Source: Klebsormidium nitens (lineage: Eukaryota > Streptophyta > Klebsormidiophyceae > Klebsormidiales > Klebsormidiaceae). From it: a stretch of DNA of 64,000 nucleotides. The notes under the pieces were generated by a model. The model did not search any database, was not told where the DNA came from, and was given only the letters and a program-made list of their open reading frames with translations. Location: the NCBI GenBank assembly GCA_000708835.1, contig DF237120.1, positions 62,001-126,000 on the forward strand, read 5' to 3'. Of this stretch, positions 22,842 to 32,639 are shown piece after piece. A program made the position numbers and the translations under genes. Within the stretch, counting starts at the first letter, position 1, and each line of letters begins with the position of its first letter.

Positions 22842-24036
22842 AATCAGCATCAAAGGAGCACGCAAGAAGCTGGGGCTTCCTCAGAACCTTCAAACCCTCC
22901 ATGAACTGAAACCTCCCAGCATTTGTCCAACAACCGATCTGGTGAAGCAAGTACGACCCATACTTAAAAGGTGAGTGCCAGCCACACTTCTGGCATCTGT
23001 GCTTCCGAAGGTAAGCTTTGATTATTTGATTTCTCTCGCTGCCAGATAAATATATGGCTGGTCTGGTGACATCGCCCGGTGACTATGAGCATTTGCTCAG
23101 CAGAGCAGATGTCTGGCACTTGACTGCAGCATTCTGCCATGCTTGAGCTTAGACAGAATGCTAGCTCTTCTGTTCAAGGAGCATGTATTATACGCGATGT
23201 AAGCATGACGCTCACAAGAGCTGTCCTACTCACGTAGGTGGCTTACCCCTCCTTCATGTGCTACAGTCCATTGAAAGCTTCAGAGCTTCTTGGCTTATCA
23301 GCCGGCCTACAGGTGGACCATTCTAGCATTTCAAGGTGGGTGCAGCTTCCCTTGATTTTCAGTGAGCGAATGATCAACGGTGTTCAGCTCAGCCCACTAG
23401 GATCCGTGCTAGCAACCTACAAGTGAGAGTAATACCCTCTGCCTCTCTTCCAAGTCAAGATCTAGACCATATTCTTGGAAGCTGGAGGGGTCTCGGAGCT
23501 GATTTTACTCAGATTCCAGAAAATGATATGCAAAATGTTTCAGGAGCTGCAGAAGTGAGGGTGCGCTTTTTTTGGGAATATGGTTTGACCTAGGGTTTGG
23601 GAGCCCCCACCATTCTTGTTGTCAGCACCTTTTGAGGGTTCGGCAATGAGCCTCCCTCTAGGGTCAGTATGCGACTCAGTATTTGATTCTTAGCTTCCTC
23701 AGGGGGATAAGGAGCATTCACTTTCTTTGGGTCAATTATGCAGCATCTAATATTTTGCTGCTGATTGGTAGAGGGGAGTTCGGCCCCCATATCATTGGTC
23801 CTTTTGACATTACCCTATAACGTGCCCAGTCCCTAGCTTTGGTCAGGAAAGCCGGGCCAGTCACAGTTGGCAGAACGTATGGATGTGGTTCAGCTCATAG
23901 AGAGGTTGGAGCAGAAGCAATGCAACTGCCTGTCTACCTCCGGAGTGAGAGCTTGAAGAGAGTATATAAAGATAACTTGAGTAATGATTTGCTGCTCACA
24001 GACACGCCGCACAACAAGGCGCTGCTTGCCAGCTGA
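22842..24036 (+). CDS. Unrecognised gene, four 3' exons, start not found
   Basis: Exons 22842-22970, 23267-23335, 23363-23422 and 23847-24036 each have a good acceptor and donor. Every junction keeps the same phase (2+1), so the chain is convincing although each exon is small. The joined product of about 148 residues begins ISIKGARKKLGLPQNL, passes LKASELLGLSAGLQVD and LPVYLRSESLKRVYKD, and ends LLLTDTPHNKALLAS. I do not recognise the family. It is mostly soluble, without membrane segments or obvious catalytic motifs. The first exon starts with one base of a split codon and has no ATG, so at least one 5' exon is missing; it must lie before 22842 but I could not identify it. The gene ends 140 bp before the SnoaL-like gene on the same strand. 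Confidence 0.6.
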
Positions 24037-24175
24037 ACAGTCACTTTCTCACTTTCCGAAATGCTGTTTTGAATCTCATGAGGTCACCCAATTACCTCCC
24101 CTCGCATTCTGCTGCGGATCCTTACTATCTGTCAACTAACTCTTCTTCTTTCAAAACCCTCTGCAGATTCTAGAG

Positions 24176-25703
24176 ATGGCCGCCGTAGAAACTGCACAGA
24201 AGCTATACACTGCCTGGCATTCGGGCGACATGCCCACCGTAATGTCGCTGCTGTCAGATGACGTAGTCCTATACGTGTGGAACCCAAGTGCGCCAGGCGC
24301 CAAATCAGGGTGCCCATGTCCGGAGTCTGGAAGAACAAGGACGGCGTGGGACAATACACGAAGGTAGGTACCTCTGTGCCTGGTTGTAGGCGGTGCATCC
24401 TTGTTCGTGTACTTGATTAGCAGGGGGGGAAGGTTTCACATTTGAGCCGTGTATGCTTTTTCTTTCTCCCTTCTACTTATAGCGACTACGGGGCTGATTA
24501 GATTAACAGGAGTACTTCCCTTGCAGGGTTCGAAAAGTCCTTTGCAGAGAAGCTGCCCAAAAGAAAGTAGTCTGAGCAGAAGTGTCAAAAGCATGGGACC
24601 TCTTAAATCGGGGGCTGAGTTGGACAAGCTGGTCTGCTTCGAGTCCACTTTTCAACGACAGTAAAGCGTTTGAAAGCAGCGTCTGTGTCTCCAAGCTAGT
24701 CGCCCGGTTTCGCTATCCTGCTTAAAAGCCGGGATAAATTGACTTCGATTGAACCCCCCGACGCTTATGCTCTTCCATTTAACACTGGACTTTCTCCGTG
24801 TATTGTCATTGCTGCCTTTTCTGTGCTGCCGACTCGCATAAGCTGCTCGTAGTTAGAACCGATATCTGGTCAAGTCATAACAGAGGACCAGCTGCCAACG
24901 TGAGGTCCTTCCAATGCGTTATTTGCATGACCTGATTCTTCGCACCACAACGGAGCGGCCTGATCTTCTGATCTGAAGATCAACCACAACCACGTTCTCA
25001 TTACGCTGCACGCCGAAGTGAATCAAAGTACCCGAAAGGGAATGTACTCTGTTCGACGCTGGTCTGACTTGCCCCTGAACTCGGCCTTGATCGGACCAGG
25101 CCCGGTTTGAGTGAAAGCCTTCTTGCACTGAATGACAGCCACGCTGCGTCAGCCTTCTACTCAGCCTCCGTTCCCTTACTGATCAGAATGAACTGTGCTT
25201 CTGGTCCCGACTCTTCCTATTTCACAAATGCCTGAGCCGGACATATGTGATCAACGTTCAAAATTGCCCTTTCAAGTTTCTGCTCTCAGCTCAAAACGCT
25301 TCTTCTCAGCCAGCCTGAATCATCTTACGGCCACAGGTTATGCACGAGACGATTGACGTCAAGCAATTCGATATCCTGGGTTGGGCCGGCGCGGGCAACG
25401 AATTTTTTGTCAAGACCTTTCTGCTTATTAGCTCAGAATTCTTCGTCTCAGCCAGCCTGGATCATCTTACTACAGGTTATGCACGAGACGATCGACGTCA
25501 AGCGATTCGACATCCTCGGTTGGGCCGGCGCGGGCAACGAGGTTTTCGTTAAGATCTTCGTCGAGGCCACGGTGAAAGCCACCGGGAAGACGTTCAAGAC
25601 CGACATGCTGCACAACTGGACGGTGAATGACGCCGGGCTGTTCTGCCGGTTCGTCGAGTACTGCGACACCGATGCGGTGGTCAAGGCTCACCAGGCGGGT
25701 TAG
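24176..25703 (+). CDS. SnoaL-like / NTF2-fold protein, 2 exons, about 138 aa, one-base frameshift
   Basis: Exons 24176-24363 and 25476-25703. The first reads MAAVETAQKLYTAWHSGD, then LSDDVVLYVWNP; the second reads VMHETIDVKRFDILGW, VKATGKTFKTD, LHNWTVNDAGLFCRF and EYCDTDAVVKAH. This is the usual SnoaL order: helix 1, early strand, 'GkeGV' turn, 'tGk' strand, 'h.wt..dG...r..eyyDt'. Known: small alpha+beta barrels acting as polyketide cyclases, isomerases or steroid-like ligand binders; the ligand here is unknown. Exon 1 has 188 bases, one too few. The frame breaks near 24297-24305, where the downstream frame reads IRVPMSGVWKNKDGVGQYTK as expected. So it is a sequencing slip in a short A run or a true frameshift that cuts the protein to 63 residues. 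An acceptor (CTCTGCAG) 9 bases before the ATG suggests a 5' UTR intron. Confidence 0.7.
25284..25566 (+). repeat. Two tandem copies of the exon 2 start (SnoaL-like gene)
   Basis: The real exon 2 start at 25476 and about 50 bases of the intron before it are duplicated from a copy whose exon-like part starts at 25337. Both read CAG|GTTATGCACGAGACGAT, then GACGTCAAGC and GGTTGGGCCGGCGCGGGC. The unit is 139 bp. The upstream copy is open for some distance and then runs into 'CTGCTTATTAGCTCAG' instead of real exon. It is the youngest-looking edge duplication in the window (few mismatches). Confidence 0.9.
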
Positions 25704-27428
25704 GTTGAAGACGAAAAGGGAATGGGGTTCGGGGAATTAGGCTGAACTCATGCAACGTCGATATGATCTGAGAGGTAGATTCGCGAAGAAGCTGAATGAG
25801 CTCGGCGTTTATACGATTCAAGATGAAAAAGGTCGGCAGCTTTAATTTCCTATATCGGGACGGGTCTTGAAAGGGTTTTGTGACCTCTCAAAGTCTGGAA
25901 GTTTTTATTTTAACGAGCTGGCATCTGCATGTGAAGAAGAGAATGTATCACTCATCTGTGGTTTTCTCGCCGCGGACGGTGTCTTCACGTCACTGCTTTC
26001 AGCTAATTCTGATCAAGCACACCACTGGTCGAGCAAATTATGAATATTGCTAGTAGTATTTTTATATTAGACAAACACACTGCAGGACGATGATGCTGGT
26101 ACGGTCCACTGCGACTTGCGAACTCGGAAGCCTACGAGACGCAGCTACGTGATCGAATGTGTCTTAGCACCAACGAGGAGGGAATTTGACCTTCTTGCTC
26201 AGCCTTGCATAAAGATCCGGCGAATCGCCTGATAGGGATTGGTCATGAATGATATCCTTGGATCCATCTCGGACGATCCATTTGTCTGATCATTGAATCT
26301 GTTCTCCTCAACCTGCACGTCGCGGACACTAAAGCATGCTTCAAGCTCTGTTCGATTTGTAAAGCGAAGAAGCGCGTCCGAGCAATTATATATCTCAGTC
26401 ATGCAAAGTAGCTAGGTCGCGGCGGCGCTGGCCGCGCGCACGGCCGCGGCGGCCCCGGGGCGGCGCCGCGCAACTTCGGAGGCCCGCATAAGCGAGCCGC
26501 GGCGCGGCCGGCGGCCCCAACGCCGGTGTGACAGTGACTACCATGGTACTCAGGCCGCTAGCTTGACCCAGTTGGCGCGACCTTGCATTCCCACCCAACC
26601 CAGCCGGGTACGTCTACCGGGCGCCCCAGGCCCAACCCCCTCTGGCATAGGCTATGCCCCATAAGGTGTCCTGCTTGCCATATGGGATCAGGACAGTCGT
26701 TACCGCCCTGTTGAACACCGTTCCCGTTTACAGCAAATGAATGGCCTTTCATGCATTGCCGGTATTCACATTGCAATCAGATATCCTCATGGCTCCGAGG
26801 CAGTTACGGAAGGATTCCTTCAGCTTGCGATTGAACATGCATATGTCAAGAAGGCATTTTGCATGTTACAAGCGGGAAAGCATTCCCAACACTACAATGA
26901 TCTTTAGCCCCCTCAACAGAGCCTGGCCACTTGTCATCGTTCGTGCCAGGGCATCTCCATGTCCCTTGTCATAGCTAGAAAGCGCAAACCATACCTAACT
27001 TTGGACTTTTTGATCTATCAGCGTGCACCATTGGACTTAGTTTGTGAGAGCTGTTGGCAGCTCTTGCCTTACACCTACTGCAGTGCATAGGCACTTATCT
27101 CCAAAAGTAATAGACAGCTTACCAGCTAAGGTACTAAGTGTACATTGGTCCAACTGTCACAGTAGTTTTCAGCACTGGCAATCTGAACGCGAATGATGTA
27201 CAAGCGCCAAAGAACGGAGACACGTCTTGTCACAGCTGCACCAGTCCAATCGCTTTGTGTTTACCTTGTGCTGATAACTTGCAAAAAATCAGCCCTCCAT
27301 CCCTGATCACCACAGAAAGAGCCCGTACAGTGGCACACACCAGCCTCTCTTTCCACTAGTACCGTTCTATCAAGGACCCCCTCTTTTTACAGATTCAAGC
27401 TCGTGTAACGTGCACCCTGTTATGAACC
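25704..27428. other. Region between convergent genes; no supported gene
   Basis: This holds the 3' flanks of the SnoaL-like gene and of the minus-strand nuclease-kinase gene. Open frames here are short and without family resemblance. The only distinct feature is the GC-rich block at 26412-26525. Confidence 0.45.
26412..26525. other. Isolated GC-rich block of about 114 bp
   Basis: This block is built almost entirely of G and C (runs such as GGCCGCGGCGGCCCCGGGG and GCGCGGCCGGCGGCCCC), in sharp contrast to the flanks. It has no coding sense I recognise. It could be a small foreign insertion, a CpG-rich regulatory island or an assembly artefact. Confidence 0.6.
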
Positions 27429-30400
27429 TTACCAAATGTCTTGGAGCTCTGCCTCTTCCCTCCGAAGTTCTACAGACTCTGTGCAAGGCCGAGACAGCCC
27501 AAAGTCTATGACAAAAACTGCCCCCTGTTTAGTAACTAGGAAGTTCTCCGGCTTAACATCCCCGTGCAGAATACCGTGCTCATGGACCTTCCGGAGGGCA
27601 TCAAGGGCCTTTGGCGTGTCTTCCTTCCGCAGCTTCCTCCCGTCGATTTTCTGGAAAATGTTCACGAAAAAGCTCGATCCAAGGAAACCCGATGCAACGA
27701 GCGCGGGGACAACCTTCTCCCAAAGAGGCGCGAGGGAGGTCACGACGGCAGCCTCATTGAGCAGCAGCCTCTTCCCCAGCGCGGAGTGGGCAGTGTCTGT
27801 CGACTTGACTACGACGGGCCTTTCCAATAAACTGCACAATGTAAGAAAGGGCAGCCTTTAGCATTCAGCCGTACATGTCCCTTGCCATGTGCCTCCCCTT
27901 TTCGCTGCAGGAATTCCTCTTTTGAAAGACCCAAGAAACAAAGCCAAAAAGACTCAAGCAACCGAGGCAAACACAACACGGGCAATCTGGCGGCCATGCA
28001 AAAGGGCAGGGAGGCACACAGATTGGACAACTCGGCGAGCTTGTACAAGTCAATCAGCGAACCCAAACGAACGATGCGCCATTGGTTGGGTTGAGACTGT
28101 TAGACACAGGGGTGATTCTCAATCTAGCATCAACCTGTGGCTAGTGGCAGGGCCAGACCGGTGACGATGAAACTGCAATGGAACTGCTTCAGCAAGTAGA
28201 ACAAGAAATGTCTCACTTCTATCCAGCAAAAAACTTTCCAAGGAACAACCAGAATCATTTGCAGAGCCGCCGAATGAAGCAGGACTGAGAAAGGAACTCA
28301 CGTTCCCTCATACACTCTGCCCGCGTGTCCGTCGCAGATGAGGCGCGTCAATTGAACCTCGGCAAGGAAGGACTGGTAGAGCGGCGTGTTTCGTTCCACT
28401 GGCCCCGGATCTGCGTTGCTGAGGTCAGCGCCCTTGCTGTAATGGCCTCCCGTTCCCTTCCCTGCAGCCTGGGAGCGCGTCCCGAAAGCAGGCCCTCTGC
28501 TGTTGCTAGGAGCGCTGCTGGGGCCCGCGCTGGTGCTGCCTTCTGGGATCGGTGCCTGGCGTGCGGCAGTTTCTGTAGCCAGTGCAGCGCCCGCAGCTGC
28601 GAGCAGCCCATCAGTTGAGACTTGACCGAGAAGAACCAGAGTTCCGAACATCATCACCTGCGGGAACAAAAACTGCCTTGTGTCCAACCGACTCACTTAG
28701 TTGCAGATAAGATCCACAATATGATTCCTAGCATTCACTTTCTTCGGACTGGAAGCCGCCAGTCTGGCACGTCCTCTTCCGTTTTCAGGCTCGAAACTAC
28801 CATCTGAAGATACTTTTCCTCAGCGTTTGTCTCTTTGGACTCGGCAGACTCTTGCTGAGTAATCTGTGATAGAAGCGACCGTTGAAAGGACAGTACCTAT
28901 AGAAGGACAGACTCACCATCCGCTGTGTCACCTCAGTTGACATCCATAGGAAGGGCTCAGATATGAACAGCGTGCCTCGGTAGGCTGGGTGGAGGACCAG
29001 TGCGTACAGCACGCTGTCGGCAGTCAAAAACCCAATGATGTGGTTGTCAGCCTCCATATAGCCGGCCTCCTGCACAAATGATGTTTCTTTAAGGACCTGT
29101 TTGAGACCTGTCACCACTTCTGCATCAAAACCTTGATGAAGATAGCTGGAAGCTCGAGAGCAGGACTGAGAGCGGAAGACAGCCAATATTGCTGTGTCTT
29201 GACGCGTCTTAAACTGCCTAACTTAGCTAAAAAGTATCGAGACAATCCGCGTAGACTGACTTGCTTTCGAGACCTGTATAGCCAGGGGGAAGCACGCTGG
29301 AAAGGGCTTTAGCTACGACGGATGCAGATTGCATCAGACAGGTTATACCCACCATGAGTAAAGCGGCAAAGCAGAGGGATTGCAAAGTGCCTACCTGACC
29401 AAGGGCAGACCGAACGGACGTCTTTCTCTGGGTCCCGTTGTACAGTTCCGGCAGATCAGCTGGAGTTTCATTGGGGTCGAACCTGTATGCACGCTGCAAT
29501 CTCTCCAGGTTGACAACCTCACGGTCCTGCTCGGTCACGGTGCTTCGGCCCTGATGGAGGATACAGGGCATTTTGCCCTCCGTGGACCCCTTTCTCCTGT
29601 TCTGGTGATTCTCGTGCAAGATGAAGTCAGGGCGGCCCATGCCGACCACGCCAACTTCCGACGTTCGTTGTTGGTTGGGCTCTTGATGCCACCGATGGTT
29701 GAGCCCAAGGTTGACCATAATGTCATTCAGTGGCGAGAGGACCTTGCATTAAGAAGCATCTTTTGTTCAGGAAAGGTACAACTCCGAGCTACCAATCACG
29801 AAGAAAAAAGTTTCTGGGGACGTGCACAATCCAGATTCCTGCACAAGCAAATGCTGACAATGAGAACAAATCTAGGCAGAATGGCGTCGTGTTCAGACTG
29901 TGCAATGTGCTGAGCACCGATGGACAAGCAATCCTGTGGTCGAGAAAGAGAATGAGCAAGTTTCAGAGGGATCCCCAAGTTAACTCGCCATCAGTTGTTG
30001 GCCAATCGATGCCTTAGCTCAGTTTGTGCAAGATGGTTGCTGATACTAAAACGCCCTCGATAACAAGGCTTCTCTTCATTTTAACTCTTAACTCTTTTCC
30101 CAGGCCATCTTGACCATGACCTTATTCCTGTTCCCCGCTATGATAGTAACAGACTGCAGACAGACTGCAAGGCAGTGCAATTGGAGAAACTTGAGAGCCC
30201 TCCCATGGAACTGCAGACGTAGCTCTTCTTGGAATCAGCGATGCGACAGACAAAATCAAGACTTGAGGGTCTCACCATCTGGAAAAAAGCAGTATTCGAT
30301 GCCGTCTCTGAGAGGAAAGGAAGGGCGGAAATGCGGCTGTCTCCAGAGTAAGGAGCACAGGTGAGTTCGCCAAGCGGGGGCGAGTCCTGCAGCGATTGAA

Positions 30401-32639
30401 ACCACTCAAGGACTAACGGTGCCATGTGCATCTGTACCACCCTGGGCGGAAACCTGGAGACTTCTGTCGTTCCAATGCTCGTGTACGCTCCTTCAGAGAT
30501 AGCGTAGCCGCACCCTGAGGGGCGCTCCAAGATTTGTCGGATGGTCATGGAACCTGCCAATGAGCACGCTGTCAGTTGCATACAGTACGGGCCAAAGAAT
30601 TACGTGAAGGTGGTCGAAAGTAAAGCCTGAGCGCAGCCACGATGCCGCTCCAGCTCTCAAGGAGCTGCACCCAACAGACACGAAATTGCCAAAGCCTGTA
30701 GTAGCTGCTATCAACCCTGACATCACTTGAACCGTTTCATCCTGGGATGTGAGAAGTCTTTGCAGTAAACCCTGACATTACTTGAAACGTTTCATCCTGG
30801 GATGTGAGAAGTCTTTGCAGTAAACCCTAACATTACTTGAAAAATTGCATCCTGGGAGCTGAGAAGTCGTTGCAGTAAACCCTGACATTTAATTCAAACG
30901 TTTCATCCTGGGATCTGAGAAGTGTTTGCAGTAAACACTGACATTTACCTTGAAAGGCTTCATCCTGAGATCTGAAAAGTCTTTGCAGTATTCAAAGCAT
31001 GGAACTCACGTAAGCGGCGCCGCCCCTCGATGCCAACAGGATCCGCTGTCAGGTCAGACATGGTGACATAGCCCTCTGTGTCTGTGGAAATGATCTTGCC
31101 GGTCTGCTTCTCTACTGCAAACGCCAATTCTGTGGCTTCCAGCAGAGTGAGAAGCATCAGCCTACCATTCTGAACAGCCACATCAACAATCCGAGGTTCT
31201 GCCTCCCCCCAGTATTGAACCTGAAAGCGCACCATTTTGTCAAAGGATGGATAAAAACACTCGTTTGCAATTCTGTCTTCGCTACTTAGTCTTCGCACAG
31301 AACCCGCAGTTCAAAGCCCGCGGCTGAAGCAGTCTCATTGTAGGCCACACAGTGAAAGCGTGGAAACAATACATTTGGCCGAACATTGTGGCACAGGGAC
31401 CCGAAAAGCGAGCTCTCATCACCTCTGAAGCAATGCACATGAACTGTACGAGTTTGCGTCTTTCGGAAGTCTGTATCTCAATACTCATAACCGCTCACGG
31501 GCTATAACGAGCACAAAGCATCTGGGGCCGTCAATTCTTGCCTGGTCGTCCATCGACGGTGACCAACTCATCGAAGCAAGAGCCAAACCGGGCACTCGCC
31601 GTGCTCGGGGATCCCTCTTGAGGGCATCTCGAATCGACGGTGCACGGAAGGACGGCCTTGACACGGACGGCCGCGATGAAAACCCTGGATTGGGTGGGAT
31701 TGCAGCCTCGCGCCGCCCCAGCTTGACTTGGCAGGAGCGCGCGGCCGCCGGCACGTACGTTGAGGCAGGGTTTCGAGGGTTCGGTCGGAGACAAGGATTC
31801 CATGCCGAGTTGGACATGTGAACAGGCCGCTTTCTACCTCGTCCTCGATCTGTTCTACATTAGAACCAGTTTTTGATGAACCATAGGCCATCCTTGAAAG
31901 TGTCCAACTGGAAATCCAATGACTGCTGCCAGCAGACTTCAAACGATTGCAGCCGCCATCCAGCTCTTCCCTCGCTCTGACTACCTGGCAGAATGGCGAC
32001 TGCTGCTTGTTCAGCGCGTCTCACCAGCTCTCATGGATCGTCTCTGCATTGCCCCCGGAGCAGGCAGCCATCTTTGTCAACAGAATGTCGAGCTGCTCGT
32101 GTGTACAGACGAGCAAGTCATTGTCTAGGCTTTCATAGGCCCTCACAATTGTATCATGCGCCTTCCCGCCAGACGCAATGGCTGTTTGAGCTGCAAAATT
32201 TGTTAAGTTTTGGGTTTATTCGAGGAACCAGCTCTGTCAGTTCAAATACAGAAAACAGCGGGTTGGTTCAGCGCAGAAAGAACTGTGCTTGGAGTGTACC
32301 ATGTAGTAGAAATGCTGTGGCTCGGGCAGAGGCTGCAGCAACTAGAGATGGAGGAAAGCGGAACCCAACGAAAGCACAGCGGCTGCGGGAACTTTTAGAA
32401 GGGCCTGGCATTGTGCAGGGCCCAGCGTGTCATGACGCGCTGAGGTGAGCTGAGGGGCCTATTCTGACACCAATGGAAACAAAAAGAGTCTTCTCATTGC
32501 GATGAGGAATGCTGTTTATGATTGCATTCTTTTTGACGAGGTTTGCTACATGCTCAGCAAGCACCACCATGTTTGAAAACGAACCAGCATGGGATGTGAA
32601 GTGGTTGCAGCGTAAAGCCTCTTTGATGCAGTCTGTCAT
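27429..32639 (-). CDS. PD-(D/E)xK nuclease-fold plus protein kinase fusion, 10 exons, 799 aa
   Basis: Minus-strand exons: 32639-32471, 32190-32025, 31907-31759, 31470-31304, 31220-31010, 30553-30276, 29742-29395, 29069-28917, 28657-28302, 27831-27429. All are GT-AG, phases agree, and the sum is 800 codons. Near residues 415-437, GRPDFILHE followed by STEGKM gives the D...ExK pattern of REase-fold nucleases; then LERLQRAYRF and EAGYMEADNHIIGFLT, as in the nuclease domain before Crinkler- and FunK1-type kinases. The kinase part has GHAGRVYEGT (glycine loop), VVVKS (Lys), LLNEAAV (helix C Glu), HGILHGDVKPEN (catalytic loop, HGD for HRD) and IDFGLSR (DFG). It ends about 25 residues after DFG, so the C-lobe is short, as usual in this family. 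The N-terminal 280 residues are unassigned. Known: related proteins are secreted or intracellular effectors in oomycetes and fungi, also present in algae; the role here is unknown. The ATG at 32639 is the best visible start but may not be the true one. Confidence 0.75.
30715..30992 (-). repeat. 55-57 bp minisatellite, five units, in the nuclease-kinase gene
   Basis: Units lie at about 30715-30769, 30770-30824, 30825-30879, 30880-30935 and 30936-30992. Each contains TTCATCCTGGGATGTGAGAA or a close variant and ends TTTGCAGTAAA. There are no spacers, so this is not a CRISPR array. On the gene's strand each unit contains CATCCCAG followed by GATGAAACG, i.e. an acceptor-like edge. The unit nearest 30715 runs into a stretch with protein-like frames (about 30600-30735). 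That parallels the exon-edge copies of other genes. Confidence 0.85.

Noticed and set aside
24527-24568. Extra exon of the SnoaL-like gene (FEKSFAEKLPKRK after a good acceptor)
   Set aside because: The only donor after it (GAAA|GTAGTC) gives the wrong phase for the next exon, and the direct join of exons 1 and 2 already matches the usual spacing of the family.
30715-30992. CRISPR array
   Set aside because: The 55-bp units abut each other without spacers and lie in an intron of a eukaryotic gene.
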